This document shows positions 33,663 to 41,157 of a stretch of 64,000 nt of DNA, in pieces. Origin of the DNA: Neobacillus sp. WH10 (GTDB lineage Bacteria; Bacillota; Bacilli; Bacillales; Cytobacillaceae); assembly GCF_030123405.1 (NCBI RefSeq), contig NZ_CP126110.1, positions 5,146,001 to 5,210,000 of the forward strand, written 5' to 3'. A program made the position numbers and the translations under genes. How positions within the stretch are numbered: position 1 is the stretch's first letter; each line of letters opens with the position of its first letter. The notes beneath the pieces are model-generated. The model was not told the origin of the DNA. It worked only from the letters and a program-made list of their open reading frames with translations, and searched no databases.

Positions 33663-33751
33663 TTCTTCAACCAAACTCCCGTTAGCTCAAGAAGAAAGGG
33701 TTGCTTGTAGCAACCCCCATTCATTAACTCAAGCACCCGATACTTTAAGTC
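33663..33751 (+). repeat. HDR element, full copy
   Basis: TTCTTCAACCAAACTCCCG, TTAGCTCAAGAAG, hairpin GGGTTGCTTGTAGCAACCC, then ATTAACTCAAGCACCCG and ATACTTTAAG. Ends 17 bases before the next stop. Confidence 0.8.
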
Positions 33752-33767
33752 CCCTTTAAACTTGGGG

Positions 33768-34094
33768 TTAGACTTTTATTAGCCTTCTAACTAATAATTT
33801 CATTAGGAGAATACAGATATAAGAGATTACGGTTATTATTAATATTGAAAAAGAATAATTAAAAACCAGTAAATCGGTTGCGTTTTCCTTGGGATTTAGT
33901 AACCCTAATGTAATAGGAAAGTCTCCCTCCATAGGAGTTAACGATGTGTTCTGTTCAATAATCGGTAGTGGAAAACCAAGTCTAAGATGGGATAAATCAT
34001 TAGAATTTGACACAATCACTGTATCTAATATTGGGGAAATTGAAACTGCAAGCCATCCAAAAATTAAAGAAATAAAAAAAAGGCGACGATTCAT
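33768..34094 (-). CDS. small membrane protein, unknown
   Basis: 108 residues with an N-terminal hydrophobic segment (LFFISLIFGWLAVSISPIL), an extracytoplasmic loop of ~50 residues and a C-terminal segment (FSILIITVISYICILLMKLL) before a basic tail. AAAGGAG precedes the ATG. No family recognised. Single-gene module. Confidence 0.65.
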   Translation of the reverse strand: MNRRLFFISLIFGWLAVSISPILDTVIVSNSNDLSHLRLGFPLPIIEQNTSLTPMEGDFPITLGLLNPKENATDLLVFNYSFSILIITVISYICILLMKLLVRRLIKV

Positions 34095-34171
34095 TTGGAT
34101 TCTCCTTTAGTTTTCATACTTAAATTTTACATAGAATTTCTATGTATGTGAACCCATATTATATAAAGTTT

Positions 34172-34278
34172 TATTAAACTATCCTGCCCGTTAGCTGAAT
34201 AAGAAAAAGACCCACCTGGTTTGCAGCTGGATCTTCAACTCTTGCACCCGTTACTTTAAGTACAACATTTCACAATCT
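34172..34278 (+). repeat. HDR element, long form
   Basis: TATTAAACTATCCTGCCCG, TTAGCTGAATAAG, hairpin ACCCACCTGG..GCAGCTGG, then TTCAACTCTTGCACCCG, TTACTTTAAGTACAAC and TTTCACAATC. The extended tail to ~34310 (AAGGCTATGTTTATTAATAT) resembles those at 9320 and 10349. Confidence 0.85.
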
Positions 34279-34358
34279 TTCTTTGTATAAGGCTATGTTT
34301 ATTAATATTGTTGATTTTTCTTTAAAAAAGAAAAAGTACATTGTGAAAGTTAATCCAC

Positions 34359-34607
34359 CTAAACCATTAAATAATCAATTAGAATACCTAAGAAGATTAA
34401 ACCAATACCAATCGTAAAATGAATCTTCTTTTCATTTAATTTTGTCTTTTCAAAAATAGTAAAAATAATTCCAATTACACCAATAAAGACTGCACTTCTT
34501 AAGAAATACGATGTATTTACAAGAAAGAATTCAGGAAACTTTTGAACAAGACCAGAAATTGTACCTAAAACAAATAAAAATAGAGGAATCCTTAGTTTCC
34601 AATACAT
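34359..34607 (-). CDS. small membrane protein, unknown
   Basis: 82 residues with about three hydrophobic segments (IPLFLFVLGTISGLVQKF, LRSAVFIGVIGIIFTIFE, FTIGIGLIFLGILIDYLMV). TTGAGGTGATTAA precedes the ATG. Family not recognised. Single-gene module. Confidence 0.65.
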   Translation of the reverse strand: MYWKLRIPLFLFVLGTISGLVQKFPEFFLVNTSYFLRSAVFIGVIGIIFTIFEKTKLNEKKIHFTIGIGLIFLGILIDYLMV

Positions 34608-34707
34608 TTAATCACCTCAACTTTATTTTCCAACTAAATACTTATACGTTTTAAACGAAGCAGAAGTTTCTCTTATTGGAAATAAACAACAATCAATTAT
34701 CACTTTT

Positions 34708-34791
34708 TGTTAAACTAGCCTGCCAGTTACTTGAATAAGGAAAAAGCGATCCTTCGTTTATTGAAGCATCGCACCTTTTAGTTGAAGAACA
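34708..34791 (+). repeat. HDR element, GCGATCC subclass
   Basis: TGTTAAACTAGCCTGCCAG, hairpin GCGATCCTTC/GAAGCATCGC, then CACCTTTTAGTTGAAG. Confidence 0.8.
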
Positions 34792-34898
34792 ATTCATATG
34801 ATGGAATTCTTTATGTCAACTTTTTAAGCAAATCATGTTCTAATAACAATCAAATGTTAGTACACTTTGAATAACTTATTCAAATAAACATAATAAAA

Positions 34899-35354
34899 TT
34901 ACTTTATTTCATAGTTTAACCAAACTTGTTTTTTTGCTCTCATCTTGTCATATAACTTTTGAGCAACTTCATTATCATGAGCAGTTTCCCAAATCATATG
35001 AGAATAATCATTTTCTCTAACGTAAGAAAGACAAGTATTAAATAATCTTTCACCAACCTTTTGACCCCGTATATTGGGTGTTACAAACAAATCATATAAA
35101 AAAGCCATCCGTTTTACCTCTAGTGTATTAAACGTGAAGTATAATGTAGCAAATCCAACTAATCGGTTTGTTTCCGTCTCGGCAACAAACTGGATACCTT
35201 CATAAGGATTTTCAAGTAAATGATTAATCAATTTTTTGAGTGAGTCTTCACTTGGACGAGGGCACTTGTAGAAATCAACGATGTACTGGTTCATTAATTC
35301 AAAAAGTTGTGGGATATCATCTTTTGTAGTAGTCCTAATATTTACTGTTTCCAT
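34899..35354 (-). CDS. GNAT family N-acetyltransferase
   Basis: 151 residues: beta1 VNIRTTTKDDIPQLFELMNQ, motif D-C region GFATLYFTFNTLEVKRMAFL, motif A YDLFVTPNIRGQKVGERLFN (acetyl-CoA pyrophosphate loop as RGQKVG), motif B LYDKMRAKKQVWLNYEI. Transfers an acetyl group from acetyl-CoA to an unknown amine. GGGAGGAG precedes the ATG. Single-gene module. Confidence 0.9.
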   Translation of the reverse strand: METVNIRTTTKDDIPQLFELMNQYIVDFYKCPRPSEDSLKKLINHLLENPYEGIQFVAETETNRLVGFATLYFTFNTLEVKRMAFLYDLFVTPNIRGQKVGERLFNTCLSYVRENDYSHMIWETAHDNEVAQKLYDKMRAKKQVWLNYEIK

Positions 35355-35580
35355 TTTTTGTTACTCCTCCCAATTATATTCATTAATAGGTAAAGCAACT
35401 TTCGTGCCAAAAAAATAACAAACAATATAAATATGTATTAATTCGTATTTTTTTAATTAACCTACTTCGTTATTGAATAACAACATTTGTCTTCAAACAC
35501 CATAATTAACCAATTGGTAGGCATAAAAAAACCACCTCCTAAAAGGTGTTGCTGCTACGTATTATCGTCCGGAAGCGATA

Positions 35581-35659
35581 GAAAAAAGCCAACAATTAAT
35601 TTGTTGACTTCAATATAAAACAAAAGCACCCGTTACTTTAAGTACATTCGTTCACATAG
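35581..35659 (+). repeat. HDR element, DR1 worn
   Basis: Hairpin GCCAACAATTAATTTGTTGAC, then ACAAAAGCACCCG, TTACTTTAAGTACATTCG and TTCACATAG. Confidence 0.7.
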
Positions 35660-35865
35660 TATTTTATATGATGAAAAACATTCCTTATTAGCTTACAACT
35701 TTCTTGTGCTGGTCTTTTCTAATGAATTCCGTCGGGCTCCATGTTCATTTTTACTTCGAACATATGAATGGAATCATTCCAAGGTTGCAAGGAAAATAAA
35801 ATGTACATTGGAAAGAATTTGGACTATTTCACCGACATGTTTGCATCATTCTACCCTTTTCAATC
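35660..35865. other. intergenic, nothing recognised
   Basis: About 200 bases without ORF, hairpin or repeat that I can support. Confidence 0.4.
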
Positions 35866-36060
35866 CTAGCTAATTATCCGTATTATCCGGTTAGGATTAA
35901 CAAAAACATCTTGGAAAAGTATGATAATAATGATTATTAAAAAAAGGACAGTGACAATTAATAATTTTTCTTTATTTTTAACTTTTTCATCCACTCTTTT
36001 TTGCTCTATTTCCTTCCTGTATTTTTTTTGAAGCTGACTCCTTTTATCATCCATTCTCAT
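35866..36060 (-). CDS. small basic membrane protein
   Basis: 64 residues from ATG 36060 (GGTGATTCTT upstream). A charged coiled-coil-like N-terminal half (RSQLQKKYRKEIEQKRVDEK) leads to one membrane segment (LLIVTVLFLIIIIIILF). Function unknown. Confidence 0.55.
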   Translation of the reverse strand: MRMDDKRSQLQKKYRKEIEQKRVDEKVKNKEKLLIVTVLFLIIIIIILFQDVFVNPNRIIRIIS

Positions 36061-36188
36061 AAGAATCACCATTATTAATTTAATTTTTATAAAATTATAT
36101 AAAAAAGAGTTCTATTTACAAAAGAATTGTCACATTGAAAGTAAAAAATAGAAACTTGCATACTATTAGCTTCATAATAATTGGAGAT

Positions 36189-36220
36189 ATTGAACAAAAG
36201 CACCCGTTCGTTTAATTAGT
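36189..36220 (+). repeat. HDR half-element (DR2)
   Basis: ATTGAACAAAAGCACCCG then TTCGTTTAATTAG, touching the stop of the DinB gene. Confidence 0.6.
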
Positions 36221-36694
36221 TTAATAGGTTTGGTTCCCTTGATATGCCTTCTTTACCCGTTCAATTTGATCAAGGTGGTCGCGGACATGTTGCACTCGGT
36301 ATTCCAACAATTGCTTAAATGTGAACCGCCCCTGATCGACATACACCCCCACTCGCTTGCTTTGTTCACTAGTTAGATGGTCCAGAATAATCTGCATACT
36401 GGAACGTAGCAATTTGAAAATAAGTAAATGCTGTTCATGGTCCAACAAATCATACCCCAGGTTATTAGCCCATGCGTCTTGGTCAAATGAAATCAGAATC
36501 GGCTCATCCTCCGCCAAGACTTTTTTTAGCCGAGATGTGGACGAGATCTCGGAATCCGTTACATGTATGAGGATTTGATGAATGCTCCATTTGTCCGGTG
36601 CGGGCTTGTAACGAAGCTCCTCCTCGGTTAATCCTTCGATGGCTTCCCGAAGCATTGTGTATCCTAAGGTGTACTCCTTAATTAACTCCTCCAA
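36221..36694 (-). CDS. DinB superfamily protein
   Basis: 157 residues from TTG 36694, seven bases after AGGAGG; the longer frame to 36715 has no site. Four-helix DinB/YfiT bundle with metal-ligand-like His in WSIHQILIHVTDSE and the pair in YRVQHVRDHLDQIERV near the C-terminus. DinB-like proteins are metal-dependent thiol transferases or uncharacterised stress proteins. One of three DinB-type loci in the window. Single-gene module. Confidence 0.85.
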   Translation of the reverse strand: MEELIKEYTLGYTMLREAIEGLTEEELRYKPAPDKWSIHQILIHVTDSEISSTSRLKKVLAEDEPILISFDQDAWANNLGYDLLDHEQHLLIFKLLRSSMQIILDHLTSEQSKRVGVYVDQGRFTFKQLLEYRVQHVRDHLDQIERVKKAYQGNQTY

Positions 36695-36778
36695 TTCAAT
36701 ACCTCCTATTTTCAAGTAGTGCTTATTAAAATACCAATAAATATATATTCTTGTTTTGGGTAAGAATCCTTTTATCTA

Positions 36779-36811
36779 TTCTTCAACAAACCTGCCAGAT
36801 CGTTCAATAAC
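36779..36811 (+). repeat. HDR half-element (DR1)
   Basis: ATTCTTCAACAAACCTGCC then AGATCGTTCAATAAC. Confidence 0.6.
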
Positions 36812-36879
36812 CAATGTTTTCACTTCTATAATGAAGGCAATAATTCCTCTAAATATAGCCATTTTAGGAGGGATTTATT

Positions 36880-37718
36880 TTGCTGTTATCAAAAGCTTGG
36901 GAACTTTACGAATCAGATAAAAGGATTGAAGGGTTCTCTCCACAAACACTAAAAGCATATAGACTTCAATCAAAGTTACTTATTCACCATTTTAACGACG
37001 TGAGTATTGAATCTTTAACGACGAATCATTTGAAAGAGTACTTAGCAAATTCCAGCATACACTTAAAACCATCAAGTTTAGCTCATCGAATTCGATTCAT
37101 TAAATCAATTTTTCGCTGGTCACACGAAGAAGGGCATATTTCAAAGAATCCAGCGGCAAAAATCAAAGAACCTAAACAAGGTAAACGAATTCCAAAATTT
37201 TTAACAGAGGGGGAAATTGAACTTTTGAGGGAAGCGTGCTTAACTCCAATGGAGAAGGCGTTATTTGAATTTATGTTTTCAACAGGGTGTAGAATAGGTG
37301 AAATTGTTTCTCTTGATAAAAATTGTATTAATTGGTCAAATCATTCCGCAATTGTGCTTGGCAAGGGTGATAAGGAAAGGGAGGTTTACTTTAATATACG
37401 GTGTGAAATCTGGCTCAAGCGATACTTAGACCTTCGATACGATAAAGATCCAGCTATTTTTGTTACTGAACGGCACCCACTTAGAATCAGTATTGGAAGA
37501 TGAGGTACATCATAAAACGAATTTCAAGTCGGGCTGGGATTAACAAAGAAATTCATCCACACCAACTACGCCACAGCTATGCCACACACTTATTGAACAA
37601 CGGAGCTCCCATTGATGTTATTCAAAGTCTACTAGGACACGAAAAAAGCGAGACCACTAGGATTTATGCTCAATTAAGTGGAAGCCTTAGAAAAGAATTT
37701 TATAGAAAGTATTTTTAA
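36880..37718 (+). pseudogene. tyrosine recombinase/integrase (XerC/D-like), frameshifted
   Basis: TTG 36880 follows AGGAGGG. The first frame (to TGA 37503) has the SAM-like core-binding domain (residues ~1-90) and the first half of the catalytic domain, with Arg in STGCRIGEIVSL and Lys in GKGDKEREV. The second frame (37500-37718) supplies HPHQLRHSYATHLL (HxxR), GHEKSETTRIYAQLS (His and nucleophilic Tyr). All five catalytic residues survive, and restoring one base near 37497 gives ~280 continuous residues. No IntI-specific insertion. The only recombinase gene in the window and embedded in the HDR array; likely inactive unless the shift is an error or is suppressed. Confidence 0.85.
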
Positions 37719-37726
37719 AAATGTAG

Positions 37727-37800
37727 TGAAAAAGGCAACGGATTTTCCGCTGCCTTTTTCACTATTGCACCCGTTTGTTTAAGTACAATATTTCACAATC
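37727..37800 (+). repeat. HDR element fused to a strong terminator
   Basis: GAAAAAGGCA/TGCCTTTTTC hairpin directly after the recombinase stop, then ACTATTGCACCCGTTTG, TTTAAGTACAATATTTCAC. A further hairpin half (AAAGCGACCTTC/GAAGAATCGC) follows at 37815-37850. Confidence 0.8.
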
Positions 37801-37809
37801 ATTATTATG

Positions 37810-37857
37810 GAATAAGAAAAAAGCGACCTTCTCCTTGAAGAATCGCACCAATTGCCA
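37810..37857 (+). repeat. HDR fragment
   Basis: GGAATAAGAAAAAAGCGACC, CCTTGAAGAATCGCACC: hairpin part of a second HDR in tandem. Confidence 0.55.
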
Positions 37858-37973
37858 AAAGCACCATTGGATTATACCCTATGACCCATTTTCTATATTA
37901 AATATTCCAAAAAACTACTTACTAAAATTTATTGACCAGTAATGATTAAACAAAATTAAATGCTCATAGTTAG

Positions 37974-38162
37974 TCAGGGGAAAAACAATTCATCTACTTT
38001 TACACCAAGGATTTTTGATAAACGAAATGCTAATTCAAGAGTAGGATCATATTTGTTATTTTCAATAGCATTTATGGTTTGTCGCGAAACCTTACTATAC
38101 TTAGCTAATTCCTCTTGTGAATAGCCTAGTTTTTTCCTTAAAGTACGAATGTTATTTTTCAC
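37974..38162 (-). CDS. XRE family transcriptional regulator (YozG-like)
   Basis: 62 residues, a single HTH_3 domain: IRTLRKKLGYSQEELAKYSK, VSRQTINAIENNKYDPTLEL, ILGVKVDELF. No dimerisation domain beyond this. Second gene after a membrane protein, 20 bases apart. The TGTAAAA/TTTTACA palindrome upstream of the pair may be its operator. Such pairs are widespread in Firmicutes with unknown roles. Confidence 0.9.
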   Translation of the reverse strand: MKNNIRTLRKKLGYSQEELAKYSKVSRQTINAIENNKYDPTLELAFRLSKILGVKVDELFFP

Positions 38163-38182
38163 AAAAATTCACCATTAAACAC

Positions 38183-38500
38183 CTAATTTGCACTCATTTT
38201 TCTATTATTTATAATGAAGAAAATAAAATAACTTACAACTGCAACAAGGAAATAATCAACCTCTGGGTAAACCAAGGGTACATTGTCTAAACGCTTATCA
38301 TTCAAATGAAAGAAATTAAGTAGGAAATTAGTGATGAAGAACAAAATTAAAGTTGTCCAACTTTGTACAATTGCTTTTTGTTTTATTTTCTGTTTTCTTT
38401 CGTCATCATTGGTTTGAAATACATAATCCTTGCTTCCAGTAAACCAACTTACAACAAATAGCCATAATATCGGAATAATTAGATAAAAAATCCATTTCAA
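38183..38500 (-). CDS. membrane protein partnered with XRE regulator
   Basis: 105 residues with three hydrophobic segments (WIFYLIIPILWLFVVSWF, SWTTLILFFITNFLLNFF, DYFLVAVVSYFIFFIINN). A second in-frame ATG twelve bases upstream sits right against GGAGGT. Same arrangement as small DUF-type membrane genes that precede YozG-like regulators. Function unknown. Confidence 0.7.
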   Translation of the reverse strand: MKWIFYLIIPILWLFVVSWFTGSKDYVFQTNDDERKQKIKQKAIVQSWTTLILFFITNFLLNFFHLNDKRLDNVPLVYPEVDYFLVAVVSYFIFFIINNRKMSAN

Positions 38501-38515
38501 ATTTCATACCTCCAA

Positions 38516-38533
38516 TGTAAAAAACATTTTACA
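38516..38533. promoter_or_regulatory. probable XRE operator
   Basis: TGTAAAA-AACA-TTTTACA, a perfect dyad just upstream of the pair. A second, wider pair TGTAAAAA (38551) / TTTTTACA (38573) follows. Confidence 0.6.
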
Positions 38534-38590
38534 CAACAAATGGTAAACTATGTAAAAATAAATGTCAAATACTTTTTACATTTATAGAAA

Positions 38591-38680
38591 TTCTTTATTG
38601 CACTAAACTGCCAGTTACTTGAATAAGAAAAAGGCGATCCTTCGTTATTGAAGCATCGCATCCGTCAGTGAAACAAACAA
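38591..38680 (+). repeat. HDR element, GCGATCC subclass
   Basis: TTCTTTATTGCACTAAACTG, CCAGTTACTTGAATAAG, hairpin GGCGATCCTTC/GAAGCATCGC, then ATCCGTCAGTGAAAC. Ends two bases before the next stop codon. Confidence 0.8.
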
Positions 38681-38682
38681 GG

Positions 38683-39324
38683 TTATGTACTCAAATCTAT
38701 TTTTTCCCATTCTTCACCAGGAGTAACGACCCATTCGAGTGCTTTTCTTCTTTCCATAATCGTGCCTTCGTCAAGCTTATTATGTTTTTTCCCATTTAAC
38801 CGTGCATCAACTAAATACCAATGAAGCCTATAATATAAATCGACTTGTTCATATATTTCCTTATCATTTCTCATAAGTGTTTGAGCTTCTAATGTAGAAA
38901 AATCCTGCTTTTTTCTAACATCTGGAACTATTTTGATTAAGTTATCGCCTACAGGTTCATCTATGCGAAAGTTATTGTTTATACCTAAGACCCAAACTAA
39001 AGCCCATAGGCTTTCAACATACCATTTTAACCTCATTATCTCTGTTGGCGTAACTTCTATCTCACTTTTCTCTAAAATACCCTTTTCAAACTCTGTGACA
39101 TATTGAAACAAATCCTGTTCTTCTATCCATCCTTTAATTATAGATGGAGGAGCTTGATGTGCAATATAAACCATTCCAGCCATAATGGTTACTCTTTTAA
39201 TAATTTCATTGCTATTCCGTACACCTTGATAATCCATTAAAGGTAAGTTTGGGTTAATTTCCGCACCATATTTTTTGATTTTTTCTTCTGATTGTTCCTT
39301 TAATTTAAAGAAATTTAATTCCAT
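38683..39324 (-). CDS. DUF4272 family protein
   Basis: 213 residues from ATG 39324 (AAGGTGAAG upstream). Features typical of DUF4272: KRVTIMAGMVYIAHQAP, LKWYVESLWALVWVLGI, LYYRLHWYLVDARLNG and the C-terminal ERRKALEWVVTPGEEWEKID. Soluble, no signal peptide. Function unknown. Single-gene module. Confidence 0.8.
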   Translation of the reverse strand: MELNFFKLKEQSEEKIKKYGAEINPNLPLMDYQGVRNSNEIIKRVTIMAGMVYIAHQAPPSIIKGWIEEQDLFQYVTEFEKGILEKSEIEVTPTEIMRLKWYVESLWALVWVLGINNNFRIDEPVGDNLIKIVPDVRKKQDFSTLEAQTLMRNDKEIYEQVDLYYRLHWYLVDARLNGKKHNKLDEGTIMERRKALEWVVTPGEEWEKIDLST

Positions 39325-39402
39325 AAACTTCACCTTATTTCCGAAGTTTTTCAATTAAAACTTATTTCGTTAGGTCAATAGTTCTACAAAAAGTGCGTTA
39401 AT

Positions 39403-39435
39403 CCTTCTTCAAGTAACCTGCCATTTAATAAAAAT
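39403..39435 (+). repeat. HDR half-element
   Basis: CCTTCTTCAAGTAACCTGCC then ATTTAATAAAAATC, a DR1-type half with losses. Confidence 0.5.
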
Positions 39436-39456
39436 CAAACTTCTTTTAGAAACGAA

Positions 39457-39810
39457 TTAAAAAATACTTGTTATGTCCCTCTTTTTGTATTTATCCAGTA
39501 CACTTTGGGTTTTGTAGTAAGTTGTAAAAACTTCTATAGCATCGTCAAGATTTAATATCTCATTGCTTTTCAATATTATCTCGCCGCCACTATACTTAAT
39601 AGTTGCATCAATTATTGCAGAACTCTCAGTTCCTAAAACACTATGTTCGAAACTATTACCAGATGATTTTCTATATTCAATAGTCATTTTCTCAATTGAA
39701 CCAGCACATTGAACATAACTATAATCATCGTAAGACAACGTACAAAAAGAACTAATTTCATGATTCATTTGTTTTAAAAAATCTATTATAAATTCTAAAT
39801 CTACATTCAC
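39457..39810 (-). CDS. hypothetical protein, second gene of a pair
   Basis: 117 residues; strands such as EKMTIEYRKSSG and IKYSGGEIILKSNEILNLDDAIEVFTTYY suggest a small alpha/beta fold of the kind found in immunity proteins. The start overlaps the upstream gene by 53 bases, an unusually long overlap; the ribosome binding site (AGAAGTGA) is weak. Family not recognised. Confidence 0.55.
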   Translation of the reverse strand: MNVDLEFIIDFLKQMNHEISSFCTLSYDDYSYVQCAGSIEKMTIEYRKSSGNSFEHSVLGTESSAIIDATIKYSGGEIILKSNEILNLDDAIEVFTTYYKTQSVLDKYKKRDITSIF

Positions 39811-40078
39811 TTCTTAGTGTTTCCGTTAGGCTCATAACATTTTGCATTTTAGGGTGCCAACGGAAAAAGTCATTTACATCGTTTGTATCCAAATTATCTA
39901 AATGGAAAATCTTATTGCTATTAATACCAAAGAAGTGTTCCATTGAGTAAAAATCAAACTTATCATCCAGTACAATATAGGAAACTATTTCGAAGTCCTC
40001 CCCCCTTTTTAAATCATTAGCGAAAAAATAATCTTCAATCATTGATACAACGCTTTGTTTCAATTTCGTAATCCCCAA
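39758..40078 (-). CDS. hypothetical protein, first gene of a pair
   Basis: 106 residues. The first TTG (40078) lies right behind GGGG, so a later TTG (codon 6) with better spacing is possible. The ending LTETLRSECRFRIYNRFFKT runs through the start of the next gene. No recognised domain. The long overlap may reflect a frameshift in an originally single gene or a genuine coupled pair. Confidence 0.5.
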   Translation of the reverse strand: MGITKLKQSVVSMIEDYFFANDLKRGEDFEIVSYIVLDDKFDFYSMEHFFGINSNKIFHLDNLDTNDVNDFFRWHPKMQNVMSLTETLRSECRFRIYNRFFKTNES

Positions 40079-40100
40079 TCCCCTTTCATATATTATTTAT

Positions 40101-40127
40101 AAAAAAAAAGGCTCAAAATAGAGAGCC
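40101..40127 (-). terminator. Rho-independent terminator (minus strand)
   Basis: GGCTC pairs with GAGCC across AAAATAGA, then a long U run on the minus strand. No surviving gene precedes it, so it belonged to lost upstream DNA or to the gene at 40486. Confidence 0.65.
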
Positions 40128-40485
40128 CTCAAAAATTCTTCATATATACTTATCTATTTGAATGATAAAATCACACGCTAAATTCCTTTTTCTTAAAATT
40201 AATAAAACCCAATTCGTGGTTCCCAGCTGCTCGAAAAAAGAGCTTTAAAAGATTCAAGCAGCATGACTTGAACTGGAAAGTTAACGAGTCAGGATAAATA
40301 AATGCGGAGCTATGATTTATGTATGCGGAGGTTCTACCAACAGAGACCGAATCAGTTGAAACTTCAGCAGACGATTATAGAACTGACTATTTTGAAAAGT
40401 AAGGGGATTTTCACGGAATCTTTTTCCATTGTTAACAATCATACATAGCGTTGTTATGTAGTGAATTCTTAAAAAAAGTCTGAGT
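40128..40485. other. intergenic with a doubtful 26-codon ORF
   Basis: A plus-strand ATG at 40319 opens MYAEVLPTETESVETSADD followed by YRTDYFEK and a stop, acidic and protein-like but without ribosome binding site; possibly the tail of a lost gene. Nothing else is recognised. Confidence 0.3.
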
Positions 40486-40812
40486 CTACCGTCTTTTTTT
40501 CTTTTTAACCTTCATTTTTGTAAAAATCAAGGCTATAAAAAAACCTAAAGGTAATATAATATCAGGATTTTTTACTATCATAACTACACTCAATACTGCG
40601 ATAAATAAGCCGATTATTCCTAAGCATCCTCCGAATGCGTCAGATGTAGATGCTTTGTAACGAGCTTTTCTAAAAGTTGATTTGTAATGCCTTTTGTAAG
40701 GAACGTAAGTTCTAAGGTCCATGTTACTAGGTTTTTTATAGAAATTATTATTTCGTTTGCTATAAGTATTTCCCATACTTCTTTTAATAAGTGGATTTTT
40801 TCTTCTGGTCAT
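40486..40812 (-). CDS. basic membrane protein, unknown
   Basis: 108 residues: a very basic N-terminal half (RRKNPLIKRSMGNTYSKRNN, YKRHYKSTFRKARYKAS), two hydrophobic segments (GCLGIIGLFIAVLSVVMIV, IILPLGFFIALIFT) and a KKKKRR end. TTGAGGTGCAACT precedes the ATG. Family not recognised. Confidence 0.55.
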   Translation of the reverse strand: MTRRKNPLIKRSMGNTYSKRNNNFYKKPSNMDLRTYVPYKRHYKSTFRKARYKASTSDAFGGCLGIIGLFIAVLSVVMIVKNPDIILPLGFFIALIFTKMKVKKKKRR

Positions 40813-41157
40813 AGTTGCACCTCAAGTAATTTAAAACATAACGCTATTTAATTATATTAAAATTGTCCAATTAAATATATGGCTTAATGTTCCGGATACT
40901 ACCTGTTTTTTCGATAACGAGTGAAAAAGCATCCAAATAGATGGGTGTTTTTTCATGTACATAATTGTACTTATGTAGTGAATCTTCAAAAAACAAGTAA
41001 ATTTTTTGATGAAAGATAATATATTTCTGCAGTATTCTCCAATAAATACTATTTTTTGATATTTTTTTGAATAATTTTCTAAAACTTTGGAAACATTGTA
41101 GATTTATAGTAAATTTATAATTGATTTATACCAAAATAGTAATAATGGAGGTCTATT
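40813..41157. other. intergenic, AT-rich
   Basis: Contains a terminator-like hairpin (GCATCC/GGGTG then TTTTTT, 40929-40952) and a TTATGTAGTGAAT box that also occurs at 40453. No gene seen. Confidence 0.4.

Noticed and set aside
36880..37718. Programmed frameshift in the recombinase
   Set aside because: No slippery heptamer is seen at the junction; a simple one-base loss explains the split frames.
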